Positions 9,701-18,262 are shown, counted from the stretch's first letter. The stretch: 64,000 nucleotides of DNA from Alteromonas lipotrueae (GCF_019249215.1 NZ_JAESDI010000001.1:124001-188000); one strand, 5' to 3'. The notes: a model not told the origin generated them from the letters alone. Numbers and translations: made by a program.

Positions 9701-9785
9701 ACATAAGGCAAATGCCAGCCTTGCGCGCACTATTATAGCTACGCACTACTACACGAGAAAAATTGACTGAACGCAAAAGGTGCAA
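6723..9785 (-). CDS. TonB-dependent receptor with STN signalling domain
   Basis: This outer-membrane receptor imports a ligand with TonB energy and reports occupancy to the FecR protein encoded upstream. After a signal sequence (to about residue 42) comes an STN domain (about 85-157), then a plug (about 185-325, with NLRGMASDH, DGAAAQYGSDAIAGVINF) and the 22-strand barrel. The STN domain is the mark of FecA/FpvA-type transducers. The strand ends in RVD rather than an aromatic residue. No good ATG exists near the N terminus; TTG at 9785 gives a full signal region but lacks a clear Shine-Dalgarno site, so the start is uncertain. It lies 190 nt after fecR, in the order sigma-FecR-receptor. The ligand is unknown; an iron chelate is the default guess. 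Confidence 0.87.
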   Translation of the reverse strand: MHLLRSVNFSRVVVRSYNSARKAGICLMLAVCSSHVEGVYAQQVAKDSAQDNAPLPVSKVEPQTGQHNSQEKAQGSIKLSNQTAFQFSIPAQDADDALTELAKQANTTLLFPFDLAQTVKTNSLEGNFTLNEALSKLLDGTELAVVTDSAGQVSIRSRSELVAQNIDGEGEAKVQEEDTSNALERIAVVGTRSSPRSVVESPVPLDIIGSESLHSQGNSDALSMLSTMVPSLNVNDQPINDATSLVRPANLRGMASDHTLLLVNGKRRHRSAVITFLGGGLSDGAQGPDISVIPAYALKQIEVLRDGAAAQYGSDAIAGVINFVLNDSDSGGSVALKTGTYSEGDGELFQIQANKGFRLGENGFLNATVEYRQQQGTSRSVQRDDAQGLIDAGNMFISSPAQIWGALDVNEDMKMSVNAGWDIAPNFEGYALATYAHREISGGFYFRNPQTREGVFSETNEETGESRLLVGDLDGIGQGISCPTIFLDDTNVLENPDYLRIADNSTALGANCFAFNEWFPGGFTPQFGGTITDASVFAGIKTELDNGWAMDLSASVGYSDIAYRLSGTVNPSLGPDSPLSYTPGSVSQVERTFNLDFAKLIQSVFEEPISIAMGAEWRRETYFQKAGDDASYAAGSLAFDPTTGASQGFSIGSNGFPGYQPQSAGHWNRSNWAVYIDLEFFLTEAWQFGVATRVEHFTDFGSTFDGKLSTRYKVNDLFALRGSINTGFKAPTVGQSNVINVTTAYSANGLEDQATLPPTDLVSLQLGATPLTPEESVNFSLGVVMHISDRFFATLDYFNIRLMDRISTTSAIPLTDEDIQILSAKGRDDAAKYNAAKFFTNDFDTQTQGVDLVIHYDFMVQDWKQTLLLAYNWTDTQVERVTLYPTMVEGELTLMPNLTPQRIRMLEDNLPAHRGSLTLEQYIGDFNFTWRANYYGKYYEDHLDASAGMDIFGSDTLTADVQVAWYFSPSWRVTLGAQNLFDSKPDSNPFSGEVGSLYPPTSPGGINGAFYYLGLEYRVD

Positions 9786-9845
9786 GATGAGAAATCGTAC
9801 TTATTATTTATTTTATTATATTGTCACAATACGTAAGCTTATGCC

Positions 9846-9867
9846 AAGTAATGCACGTGCATTGCTT
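9846..9867. promoter_or_regulatory. 22-bp near-perfect palindrome between fecR-like gene and receptor
   Basis: AAGTAATGCAC is followed directly by its reverse complement with one mismatch, centred on CACGTG. No T-run follows, so it is not a standard terminator. It may be an operator or an RNA hairpin uncoupling receptor expression from the regulators. Confidence 0.35.
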
Positions 9868-9975
9868 TTATTACACACGCATTACTAGCGTATGATTCGT
9901 CTGTTATTCAATTATCATTAACCTTGAATCACTAACTCCGAGTTATCTGCGGATTATCCTAGTATTAACTTTAAA

Positions 9976-11046
9976 CTAGCCTTGAGAAACAGATAGCTGA
10001 ATACTGGTATCAGATACTTTCTCGTATTCAATGTTAAAGCTATTTTTAAGCGCAGCTAGCAAACCATCGATATCACCCACTTTAAAGTAGCCTGCAACAC
10101 GGCGGCTTTTAAGCGATTCGTCAGAAATCTGAAAATGTACCTGAGTATATCTACCAATTTCAGCAAGCACGGCTTCTAAGCGCTCACCTTTGAATACAAT
10201 CATGCCTTGCTGCCATGCTAAATCATCATCAATGTCGTTTTGCGATAAACTCTCGCGGGCATCAACATCGCCTTTAACTGTGGCTTTTTCACCCGCAAAC
10301 ATAAGCAGGCCTTCACCTTCAACGGGCGCTTTGGAAAACAATGACTGATTACTACTGAATGCACTAAATCTGTCTTTAACTAATACCTTTCCATCGGTTA
10401 CCACTAATTCGAAAGCGTTGTCGTCAACATACTGCATGTTAAACGCTGTACCCACTGCGGTAACCGTATTATTACCTGCGGTTACAGTGAAAGGTCGCGT
10501 GGTATCGTGCGCCACTTCAAAATGCGCTTCGCCTTTTAGCAATACAATGTTTCGCACATCGTCAGAAAAATCGACGGTAACCCGTGAGTTTGTGTTTAAC
10601 AGCAGTGTGGAACCATCAGAAAGCACGAGGTTTTTTTGTTCACCAATACCGGTTTCTATTTTTTCAGACACGTGTGCAACTACATCTGGCTCTTCTAGCC
10701 AAATACGATCAACGACAACACCTACTGCAATCGCCATAACTAAAAACGCTGCAGCCACGCTCATACGGGCTTGAGTAACTATACCCACGCGGCGCTTTTG
10801 GCGCTTATGGGTTTCGGTTTTATTCTGATGATGAGGAAACAAGCCACTTAACTCGTTAAGTACTGACATGTCGTCCCATAGGCTTGCGGCTTCCATGAGT
10901 GCCTTACGATGATTTGGGCTTTCGGCAAGCCACACATCAAGCTGTGCTTTTTCGTCTTCGCTAAGTTCGCGATCGAGACGGCTTATCCATAAGCAGGCTT
11001 GCTCTTGGATATCTTCTTTGCTGGAAAACTGACGAATATTGTTCAT
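9976..11046 (-). CDS. FecR-family anti-sigma/sigma regulator
   Basis: This inner-membrane protein passes the signal from the receptor STN domain to the ECF sigma factor. The 356 residues contain an N-terminal cytoplasmic domain (about 10-60, RLDRELSEDEKAQLDVWLAE type), one membrane span (about 94-115), the periplasmic FecR beta-domain (GEAHFEVAHD, FTVTAG, VGTAFNM) and a C-terminal STN-binding segment (RYTQVHFQISD). Its ATG begins one base after the sigma-factor stop, so translation is probably coupled. It sits between sigma factor and receptor, as in fec/pvd-type cassettes. Confidence 0.92.
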   Translation of the reverse strand: MNNIRQFSSKEDIQEQACLWISRLDRELSEDEKAQLDVWLAESPNHRKALMEAASLWDDMSVLNELSGLFPHHQNKTETHKRQKRRVGIVTQARMSVAAAFLVMAIAVGVVVDRIWLEEPDVVAHVSEKIETGIGEQKNLVLSDGSTLLLNTNSRVTVDFSDDVRNIVLLKGEAHFEVAHDTTRPFTVTAGNNTVTAVGTAFNMQYVDDNAFELVVTDGKVLVKDRFSAFSSNQSLFSKAPVEGEGLLMFAGEKATVKGDVDARESLSQNDIDDDLAWQQGMIVFKGERLEAVLAEIGRYTQVHFQISDESLKSRRVAGYFKVGDIDGLLAALKNSFNIEYEKVSDTSIQLSVSQG

Positions 11047-11047
11047 G

Positions 11048-11608
11048 TTAACTACGGCTTATGTCCTGAGTCGCATTACGAGATGTGCGCACGGGGGCGT
11101 CATCTTTAGATAGCTCGGCTAAATATTTCGAGCACAACATTAATCCTTTTGCGACATGCTTTTCGACCGTACTTTCGCTTAAACCAACCAATTCAGCGAT
11201 GTCTTTTTGGCGCATGCCATATACTTTCTTAAGTAGGAAAACCCGTTTAACATCCGGTGAAAGTGTATCTGTCGCGCGGCAAAAATGGATGAAACGTTCT
11301 TTGCTTTCTACATTTTTTTCTAGGCTGTAACCCACCAATTCGTGGGGTAAAATATCCATATCATCAATAGGCTGGTTATTCTTATTTTCAGCTCTGGCAA
11401 TATGATTTAATGCTAAGTTACGTGCTGTTTTCAGCATGTACGTGCGTTCAAAACGAATCTCTTGATTCATCTCTGCTTCATAACTTTTTATGAACGCTTC
11501 TTGAACGATGTCTTCTATATCGTCGGCACCCACAATAGTACTTACCGCACGCATTAGCTTAGCGCGATATTTTAAGAAGGATTCTGTGACTGTCGACTTT
11601 CTGGTCAT
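11048..11608 (-). CDS. ECF sigma factor, FecI-like
   Basis: This group IV sigma factor would direct transcription of surface receptor genes when released by the FecR protein. It has a sigma-2 region (about residues 15-75, DIEDIVQEAFIKSYE and YMLKTARNLALNH) and a sigma-4 helix-turn-helix (about 120-170, LKKVYGMRQKDIAELVGLSESTVEKHVAKGL type). I use the ATG at 11608, giving 186 residues; a TTG at 11632 is possible and neither has a clear Shine-Dalgarno site. It is first of the sigma-FecR-receptor unit. Likely targets are the two receptors flanking it. Confidence 0.9.
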   Translation of the reverse strand: MTRKSTVTESFLKYRAKLMRAVSTIVGADDIEDIVQEAFIKSYEAEMNQEIRFERTYMLKTARNLALNHIARAENKNNQPIDDMDILPHELVGYSLEKNVESKERFIHFCRATDTLSPDVKRVFLLKKVYGMRQKDIAELVGLSESTVEKHVAKGLMLCSKYLAELSKDDAPVRTSRNATQDISRS

Positions 11609-11716
11609 ATTAAAATTTTGCAGGTGTTTCAAATTGCTTACAGTTATTTCACCATCATGCCAATTTATTGGTCTGCTTGCACGATGAAATCTTATATTTT
11701 TAGCATTTAGAGAAAT

Positions 11717-11740
11717 AAAAGGAGGCGAACGCCTCCTTTT
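11717..11740 (-). terminator. Terminator of the second TonB receptor gene
   Basis: AAAAGGAGGC and its complement flank a 4-nt loop, followed by T on the minus strand, 16 nt after the receptor stop. It separates this receptor from the sigma-factor unit downstream. Confidence 0.8.
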
Positions 11741-11755
11741 ACCTGGTTTCCGTTT

Positions 11756-14317
11756 TTAGAAAGTGTAAACACCTCTCAGGTAATAGAAACCGCCATTGAT
11801 ACCGATGGGAGACGTAGTCGGATACAACGAACCTGCAATACCTGCATACTGCGTGTTTTCATCTGGGTACTCATCAAACGCGTTTTTCGCACCCACTGTT
11901 ACGGTCAACTCTTCGGTGAAGTTATAAGCCATTTCCAAATCAATCGTAATTTCAGACCCTACTTTATCGATAGGCAATGCTGAATCTAAGTGATCTTCAT
12001 AGATGCTACCGAAATAGTTCAGGCGAGCAAGGAAGCGCCAGTCACCATTCGTATGGTTAGCCGTTGCGCTGTAGCGTACTGCCGGAAGGTTATCTTCCAA
12101 CATGCGGATACGTTCAGCTGAAATATTATCAGATGCTCTATCTACCTCGGTAGAAGTCCAGTTGTACGCTAGCGAGAACTTTGTTTCGCCTTCAAACATA
12201 TCCATGCTGTAGTTTGCAACTACATCAAGACCTTCGGTAGTGGTATCGAAGTCATTGGTAAAGAAACTAATTTCAGTGAAGCTAGATGCATCGCTGATAC
12301 CTTGATCAAGCAAAATCGCAATATCTTCATCGGTCAGCGCAATACCAGAAGCGGTACTGATACGATCCGTTAATTCAATGTTGTAGTAATCAGCAGTAAC
12401 GAACAAACCGTTATCAAAGTCTGCCACTACACCAAACGTAATACTTTTAGATTCTTCTGGTGTTAACTGCTCACCACCCTTAAGTTGTGAAACAGGATCG
12501 GTCGGAGGAAGCGTAGCACGGTCGATAAGCTTGCCATCAGTACCAAACGCAGTTGTTACGTTACGTACGTTACTTTGTCCCAACGTAGGTGCTTTAAAGC
12601 CTGTTGAGAAAGCACCACGGAATGCGATGTTTTCAAGCGCTTGCCAGCGGAACGCCACTTTACCTTTGGTAGTATCACCGAAGTCTGAGTAATCTTCATA
12701 ACGAATCGCACCCGCCAACATGAAGGTTTCAGTAATGTACGCTTCTGCATCTACGTAGAACGCGATGTTATGACGAGACACTAGACCTTGGCTGTTTGCT
12801 GCCAAACCAGGGAAACCATTTGAACCAATACCAAAGCCTTGTGAGGCTAGTGGACCAATTTCATACGATGCAGTATCACCAGCAAAGCTTTCATAGCTTT
12901 CATGACGGTATTGGAAGCCACTTGCTACGAATAACGGCTCATACAAGCCAATTTCAAAAGGTTTAGTGAAATCTACGTCAAGGGTTTGCTCTGACTGCGT
13001 ATAACGACCTGGGCTAAATTCAAATGGCGTATCGGGACCAAGTGATGGGTTAATTGTGTTGCTGATAACAAAATCAACTTCGTTTTCACCCAAGTTCAAG
13101 CTTACATCGTATGTGATGTCATTCGCCAGTTCACCACGGGTTCCAAATACCAATGACATATCAGTAACTGTTCCACCAAAGCGCGGTGTGAAACCACCCG
13201 GTAAAATCTCGTTGAACGCAAAGCAGTCAGGGTTATTGGCCACTTCGTTGATGTAACGTTCGTTGGTCAACACGTTGTCGCCAGGGATGATGTCGGTAGG
13301 ACAGTTACCTGAAAGGTCGTCGGTTAAGTCACCCACCAATAGGGAACCGTCATCAGCCGCGTAAACACCGCCACGAGTATGCGGGTTACGGTAGTAGAAA
13401 CCCCCTTCCACTTCACGCTCAGCGAAGTTACCGAACATATAAGCTTCTGCGGTATCACTTAGCTCTAACCCTAAGTTAGCGAAAAGTTTATAGTCGTGTT
13501 TAATTTCAGGAGAACCCCAAATTTGCGCAGGATCGGCAACAAAGGTATTTCCACCCGCCACTAAACCTGCCGCATCATCACGCTGAACGCTGCGAGAAGT
13601 ATCATCAGCTGTACGGTACTCTGCAGAAAGGTTAATGAAACCTTTGTCAGATAACGGCATACCAATGTTTCCAGACAGCTGAATCATGTCGCCGTCACCT
13701 TCATAATACGAGCCGTAACGGGCTTCAAATGAGCCGCCTTCTGACGCGTCGTTTAATACGAAGTTAATAACACCAGCAATGGCGTCTGAACCATACTGTG
13801 CCGCAGCACCGTCTCGTAATACTTCAATTTGTTTTAACGCCGCTGCTGGAATAACCGAGATATCAGGGCCTTGTGCACCATCAGACAAGCCACCACCTAG
13901 GAATGTGATTACAGCAGAACGGTGACGTCGCTTACCGTTTACTAGCACAAGGGTGTGATCTGAAGCCATACCACGAAGGTTAGCAGGACGAACTAGTGTA
14001 GATGCATCATTAATCGGTTGATCGTTAACGTTAAACGACGGAACAACCGTTTGCATCATAGAAACAACATCGGTGGCACCCTGATTTTTAAATTCTTCAT
14101 CAGAGATAATATCGATAGGTACTGCAGATTCTGCTACAGAACGTGGAGCTGCGCGTGAACCTACAATGGCGATTTGTTCATAATCTTCAGCGCTCGCTTC
14201 TGCTGCATCTGGCGCTTCTTGGGCATGTACTGGCGCAATGGCCATAACAGAAAATGCCGCTGACGCCGCAAGTACGCCTCGAACGTGTTTGGTCAATAAA
14301 GACAAAGATGTATTCAT
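11756..14317 (-). CDS. TonB-dependent receptor, paralogue lacking STN domain
   Basis: This 853-residue outer-membrane receptor starts with a signal peptide (cut after VHAQ), enters the plug directly (about 55-195) and ends in a barrel with the canonical terminal Phe. Its plug is nearly identical to that of the receptor at 6.7-9.8 kb, with NLRGMASDHT, VNGKRRHRSAVITFLGGGL and IEVLRDGAAAQYGSDAIAG shared, and similarity runs through the barrel. The STN domain is absent, so it is a transporter rather than a signal transducer. The ATG at 14317 follows GGGAAA; a start 10 codons upstream is less likely. It has its own terminator and an inverted repeat upstream. Confidence 0.9.
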   Translation of the reverse strand: MNTSLSLLTKHVRGVLAASAAFSVMAIAPVHAQEAPDAAEASAEDYEQIAIVGSRAAPRSVAESAVPIDIISDEEFKNQGATDVVSMMQTVVPSFNVNDQPINDASTLVRPANLRGMASDHTLVLVNGKRRHRSAVITFLGGGLSDGAQGPDISVIPAAALKQIEVLRDGAAAQYGSDAIAGVINFVLNDASEGGSFEARYGSYYEGDGDMIQLSGNIGMPLSDKGFINLSAEYRTADDTSRSVQRDDAAGLVAGGNTFVADPAQIWGSPEIKHDYKLFANLGLELSDTAEAYMFGNFAEREVEGGFYYRNPHTRGGVYAADDGSLLVGDLTDDLSGNCPTDIIPGDNVLTNERYINEVANNPDCFAFNEILPGGFTPRFGGTVTDMSLVFGTRGELANDITYDVSLNLGENEVDFVISNTINPSLGPDTPFEFSPGRYTQSEQTLDVDFTKPFEIGLYEPLFVASGFQYRHESYESFAGDTASYEIGPLASQGFGIGSNGFPGLAANSQGLVSRHNIAFYVDAEAYITETFMLAGAIRYEDYSDFGDTTKGKVAFRWQALENIAFRGAFSTGFKAPTLGQSNVRNVTTAFGTDGKLIDRATLPPTDPVSQLKGGEQLTPEESKSITFGVVADFDNGLFVTADYYNIELTDRISTASGIALTDEDIAILLDQGISDASSFTEISFFTNDFDTTTEGLDVVANYSMDMFEGETKFSLAYNWTSTEVDRASDNISAERIRMLEDNLPAVRYSATANHTNGDWRFLARLNYFGSIYEDHLDSALPIDKVGSEITIDLEMAYNFTEELTVTVGAKNAFDEYPDENTQYAGIAGSLYPTTSPIGINGGFYYLRGVYTF

Positions 14318-14433
14318 AGTGGTTTCCCGGGATTTTCCCCCTGTCACCTCTACGCTTTTATGAACGTAATAAGTGCAGCGAGTGATAGTTATTTTATACC
14401 TTTAACACTGACTATATACTTGTCAGCACCCAC

Positions 14434-14462
14434 GTTTTATAAGATGTAAACTCTTATAAAAC
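14434..14462. promoter_or_regulatory. 11-bp inverted repeat upstream of the receptor gene
   Basis: GTTTTATAAGA and its exact complement flank a 7-nt spacer, about 117-145 bp upstream of the receptor ATG. No T-run makes it a terminator. It is a candidate operator for a dimeric repressor or activator; no protein can be named. Confidence 0.45.
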
Positions 14463-14581
14463 AAACGTTTTTGCACAAAATAATTATTTATTTTCAAACC
14501 ATAGAGGATTTTGTTTTCTGATCTGTCTATTAGTATTTACGGGAATTGAAAGTGGTGAGGTTTTGCGGGGGTTTAATCAAA

Positions 14582-14604
14582 AAAGCCGGCTAATCGCCGG
14601 CTTT
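14582..14604 (-). terminator. Terminator of grxD
   Basis: AAAGCCGGC and its complement flank a 5-nt loop 7 nt after the grxD stop codon, with A/T runs on both sides. Confidence 0.8.
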
Positions 14605-14610
14605 CTAATC

Positions 14611-14961
14611 TTATTCTTCAGTCTTGTGTTTCTCTGCCGTTTCTTTAATTAACGGCTGCAATTCGTTTTGTTGAAACATTTCCATGATAATGTCGCAACC
14701 ACCTACTAACTCGCCGTCAACCCATAATTGCGGGAAGGTTGGCCAGTTCGCATACTTTGGAAGTTCAGCGCGAATATCTGGGTTTTGCAAAATGTCTACA
14801 TACGCAAACGGTTCACCACATCCCATTAATGCTTGTGATGCTTGTGAAGAAAAACCGCAACTTGGCAGCTTTGGAGAACCCTTCATATATAAAAGAATAG
14901 GGTTTTCTTCAATTTGTTGCTTAATTCTGTCTACGGTGGATTGTGTTTCAGTGTTATCCAT
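14611..14961 (-). CDS. grxD: Monothiol glutaredoxin Grx4
   Basis: Grx4 binds a [2Fe-2S] cluster between two subunits, with glutathione as ligand, and delivers clusters or senses iron status together with BolA-type proteins. The 116-residue protein carries the diagnostic CGFS active site at residues 35-38 (KLPSCGFSSQ), the WPTFPQLWVDGELVGG glutathione-binding stretch and GGCDI. The ATG at 14961 has AGAGGA upstream. It is divergent from sodB, the same neighbourhood as in E. coli. Confidence 0.96.
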   Translation of the reverse strand: MDNTETQSTVDRIKQQIEENPILLYMKGSPKLPSCGFSSQASQALMGCGEPFAYVDILQNPDIRAELPKYANWPTFPQLWVDGELVGGCDIIMEMFQQNELQPLIKETAEKHKTEE

Positions 14962-15472
14962 CAGGTCCTCTCAGCGGAAAAGTTATTCCCTATAAGTGGG
15001 AATGAGCGTGCAGATTTCAAGGGTAATATTATCATAGTTTCTTTCAGGGGTTTATACTCACCGCATCTGAAAAGGGTAATTTATGTAGCCTGTAATGCCC
15101 ACGCTCATAATGAGTAGCATTAATCTCATATAGCTTAGTCGCATTGGTAAGATGAAAGTGATCTTATATCTTACGCTGATATTACTTACTATCAGTACCC
15201 TAGTTTCTATCGTATGCATAGTAGGTGCTTCGCAGCATAACTTAGCGTTCACGATATGAGGATTTCCAGGGCGATCATTATTACCTAGACAAGAATTTAG
15301 AATTTTCATAAATTTGTCATTGAGTTATACAAATTTGCCCCTACATCTACAGCATGCTTTTGCTATTATAAAATAAGCATCTTAGATAAAGTATTTATAC
15401 AGGCTCGTTGAACAGGCATTGCGAGCTTAAATTAACGTTGTTTAAAAACATTAAACCAACATGGAGACCGAT
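14962..15472. other. Divergent region grxD/sodB with sodB leader
   Basis: About 510 nt separate the two start codons. Near sodB, TATAAA at 15368-15373 or TTTATAC at about 15394-15400 could serve as -10 elements, giving a leader of roughly 65-95 nt. The leader segment 15406-15419 is complementary to the candidate sRNA at 26.2 kb. The remainder shows AT-rich sequence and no convincing gene; open frames there lack ribosome-binding sites. Confidence 0.5.
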
Positions 15473-16054
15473 ATGGCTTTTGAATTACCAGCATTACCAT
15501 ACGAAAAAAATGCACTTGAACCGCATATTTCTTCTGAAACGCTGGACTATCACTACGGCAAGCATCACGCTACTTACGTTACTAAATTAAATGGTTTAGT
15601 TGAAGGTACTGATTTGGAAAGCAAAAGCCTAGAAGAGATCATCAAGTCTTCTGAAGGTGGCGTTTTCAACAATGCAGCACAAGTTTGGAACCACACGTTC
15701 TACTGGAACTGCTTAAGCCCAAATGGCGGCGGCGAACCTACTGGTGCACTCGCTGACGCAATTAATGCAAAATGGGGCTCATTCGCTGACTTCCAGGCTG
15801 CATTTAACGACAAAGCAGTGAACAACTTCGGATCTAGCTGGACATGGTTAGTAAAATCTACTGACGGTTCTTTAGACATCGTGAATACAAGTAACGCCGA
15901 AACACCAATTTCTGGTGACGAGCTTACGCCTGTATTGACTGTTGACCTTTGGGAACACGCTTACTACATCGATTACCGTAACGTGCGTCCTAAGTATCTA
16001 GAAAACTTCTGGGCACTTGCTAACTGGGAATTTGCTAGCGCGAATTTCGCGTAA
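15473..16054 (+). CDS. sodB: Iron superoxide dismutase
   Basis: SodB dismutates superoxide to H2O2 and oxygen in the cytosol with an iron cofactor. The 193-residue length equals that of E. coli SodB. Metal ligands H27 and H74 and the DLWEHAYYIDY motif (Asp and His ligands near 158 and 162) are present; FNNAAQVWNH, with Gln in the second sphere, marks the Fe rather than Mn form. GGAG lies 6 nt before the ATG at 15473, so a start four codons upstream is rejected. In other gammaproteobacteria sodB mRNA is removed under iron starvation by RyhB; the leader here pairs with a candidate Fur-controlled sRNA. Confidence 0.97.
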   Translation: MAFELPALPYEKNALEPHISSETLDYHYGKHHATYVTKLNGLVEGTDLESKSLEEIIKSSEGGVFNNAAQVWNHTFYWNCLSPNGGGEPTGALADAINAKWGSFADFQAAFNDKAVNNFGSSWTWLVKSTDGSLDIVNTSNAETPISGDELTPVLTVDLWEHAYYIDYRNVRPKYLENFWALANWEFASANFA

Positions 16055-16073
16055 TCGTTTTCAGATAAATTTT

Positions 16074-16097
16074 AAAAACCCGCCTATGCGGGTTTTT
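16074..16097 (+). terminator. Terminator of sodB
   Basis: AAAAACCCGC, a CTAT loop and GCGGGTTTTTTT follow the sodB stop by about 20 nt. Confidence 0.88.
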
Positions 16098-16163
16098 TTA
16101 TGCCCATCATTAAATAATATACAGACTTTTAAGTAATACTAATGGGTGTATTTGACTCTATTT

Positions 16164-16189
16164 TAACGAAAAAATTCCATTTTTCGTTA
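16164..16189. promoter_or_regulatory. 10-bp inverted repeat upstream of the prkA operon
   Basis: TAACGAAAAA and its exact complement flank the spacer ATTCCA, 108-133 bp before the prkA start. It could be an operator. I found no sigma-54 consensus in this region. Confidence 0.4.
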
Positions 16190-16296
16190 GACCAAACATT
16201 TCACGTCTATACAAAAGTTTACTATGATTTTTGTTTCCTATTTCTAAATACCGACTAAGCTGAAATTACGGGCAACCGTTTTTTTAAGAGGTATTC

Positions 16297-18219
16297 ATGG
16301 GTATTTTCGAACATTACCAAAACCGATACGAAGAACGAAAGCAGGAAGAGTTTACCATTGAGGAGTTCCTTGAGATTTGCAAGGACGACGCAGCAGCTTA
16401 TGCAAATGCTGCTGAACGATTGCTAAGTGCCATTGGCGAGCCTCAAATGATAGACACCGCGACGGATCCCGCACTGAGTCGCATATTTTCAAACCGCGTT
16501 ATATCTCGCTACCCCGCATTTAATGAGTTTTATGGTATGGAAGAAGCTATTGAGCAAATAGTCTCTTACCTTAAACATGCCGCACAGGGGTTAGAAGAGA
16601 AGAAACAAATTCTCTATTTACTTGGGCCTGTAGGGGGCGGTAAGTCGTCGTTAGCAGAACGTTTAAAAGAACTGATGCAACACGTACCGATTTATACCAT
16701 TAAAGGTTCGCCGGTAAATGACCATCCATTTTGCTTGTTCGACGCTAAAGAAGACGGCCATTTACTCGAGCAAGAATATGGCATTCCTAAACGCTACTTA
16801 AAAACCATCATGTCGCCTTGGGCTCGAAAGCGCCTGCATGAATTTAATGGTGACATTACCCAATTTAAAGTAGTACGTGTCTACCCTTCTGTGCTTGATC
16901 AGGTGGGTATTGCGAAAACTGAACCTGGCGATGAGAACAACCAAGATATTTCAGCCTTGGTAGGTAAGGTAGATATTCGTCGCTTAGAACAATACGCACA
17001 GAACGACCCAGATGCTTATAGCTATTCAGGCTCACTGTGTAAGGCGAACCAAGGGTTGATGGAATTCGTAGAAATGTTTAAGGCACCAATTAAAGTGCTA
17101 CATCCTCTACTTACCGCCACCCAAGAAGGGAACTATAATCCTACGGAAGGCTTTTCAGCGTTGCCTTTCGATGGTCTGATTTTAGCCCACTCAAATGAGT
17201 CAGAATGGCAAACCTTTAGAAACAATAAGAATAACGAAGCCTTTTTAGACCGCGTTTACATTGTTAAAGTGCCCTACTGTTTGCGAGTAAGTGAAGAAAT
17301 TCATATTTACCGTAAACTGCTAGATAGCAGTGAACTTAAAGGGGCACCGTGCGCACCAGATACCTTGGAATGCTTAGCGCAGTTCACTGTGCTATCTCGA
17401 TTGAAAGAACCCGAAAACTCGAGCTTGTTCTCAAAAATGCGGGTTTATGATGGGGAAAGCTTGAAAGACACTGACCCTAAAGCAAAGTCGTACCAAGAAT
17501 ACCGAGACTATGCGGGCGTAGATGAAGGTATGGAAGGGTTATCCACCCGCTTTGCTTTTAAAATACTTTCTCGAGTATTTAACTTCGATCACCAAGAAGT
17601 GGCTGCCAACCCTGTGCATTTGTTTTATGTACTTGAAAGGCAGATTGAGCGTGAACAGTTTCCAACTGATTTAAGTGAGCAATATTTAGAGTTTTTAAAA
17701 GGTTATCTGATACCTAAATATGTTGAATTTATCGGAAAAGAAATTCAGACCGCGTATTTGGAATCTTACTCAGAGTACGGACAGAACCTTTTTGACCGCT
17801 ACGTCACCTATGCAGACTTTTGGATCCAAGACCAAGAGTATCGTGACCCTGAAACCGGTCAACTATTTGACCGCGCGTCACTAAATGCTGAACTTGAGAA
17901 AACCGAAAAGCCTGCGGGAATTAGCAATCCAAAAGACTTCCGTAATGAGATAGTGAATTTCGTACTTCGCGCACGAGCCAATAATGGCGGTAAAAACCCA
18001 TCGTGGACAAGTTATGAAAAATTACGCACTGTGATTGAAAAGAAAATGTTTTCCAACACGGAAGATTTGCTGCCAGTTATTTCGTTCAATACTAAAGGGT
18101 CGGCCGACGAACAGAAAAAGCATGACGACTTTGTAAATCGAATGACGGAAAAAGGCTATACACAAAAGCAAGTCAGACTATTGTGTGAGTGGTATTTACG
18201 AGTTCGTAAAGCCTCTTAA
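16297..18219 (+). CDS. prkA: PrkA-family serine protein kinase (YeaG)
   Basis: PrkA/YeaG is a cytoplasmic AAA-like ATPase with reported serine kinase activity, linked to nutrient stress and stationary phase. The 640-residue protein has the PrkA AAA domain with Walker A GPVGGGKS at 110-117, [11 protein letters not shown] and [15 protein letters not shown], and the C-terminal PrkA domain from about residue 390. AGAGG precedes the ATG. It opens a three-gene operon with yeaH (43-nt gap) and spoVR (3-nt gap), an arrangement kept across many bacteria. Confidence 0.96.
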   Translation: MGIFEHYQNRYEERKQEEFTIEEFLEICKDDAAAYANAAERLLSAIGEPQMIDTATDPALSRIFSNRVISRYPAFNEFYGMEEAIEQIVSYLKHAAQGLEEKKQILYLLGPVGGGKSSLAERLKELMQHVPIYTIKGSPVNDHPFCLFDAKEDGHLLEQEYGIPKRYLKTIMSPWARKRLHEFNGDITQFKVVRVYPSVLDQVGIAKTEPGDENNQDISALVGKVDIRRLEQYAQNDPDAYSYSGSLCKANQGLMEFVEMFKAPIKVLHPLLTATQEGNYNPTEGFSALPFDGLILAHSNESEWQTFRNNKNNEAFLDRVYIVKVPYCLRVSEEIHIYRKLLDSSELKGAPCAPDTLECLAQFTVLSRLKEPENSSLFSKMRVYDGESLKDTDPKAKSYQEYRDYAGVDEGMEGLSTRFAFKILSRVFNFDHQEVAANPVHLFYVLERQIEREQFPTDLSEQYLEFLKGYLIPKYVEFIGKEIQTAYLESYSEYGQNLFDRYVTYADFWIQDQEYRDPETGQLFDRASLNAELEKTEKPAGISNPKDFRNEIVNFVLRARANNGGKNPSWTSYEKLRTVIEKKMFSNTEDLLPVISFNTKGSADEQKKHDDFVNRMTEKGYTQKQVRLLCEWYLRVRKAS

Positions 18220-18262
18220 TGGGCTATTTACTCGTGGTTCACCCTATGACAAGCAGGTGGTT

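Noticed and set aside
10418..10774. 118-codon frame antisense to the FecR gene
   Set aside because: Shadow of a well-supported gene, with Ser/Thr-rich composition typical of antisense frames.
15058..15309. 83-codon frame upstream of sodB on the minus strand
   Set aside because: No ribosome-binding site, no similarity, and it occupies the promoter region between two divergent genes.
15464..15470. Second sRNA pairing site at the sodB ribosome-binding site
   Set aside because: CGGTCTT (26254-26260) pairs with GAGACCG over 7 nt, but the order of the two sites is not antiparallel with the first, and 7 nt alone is weak.
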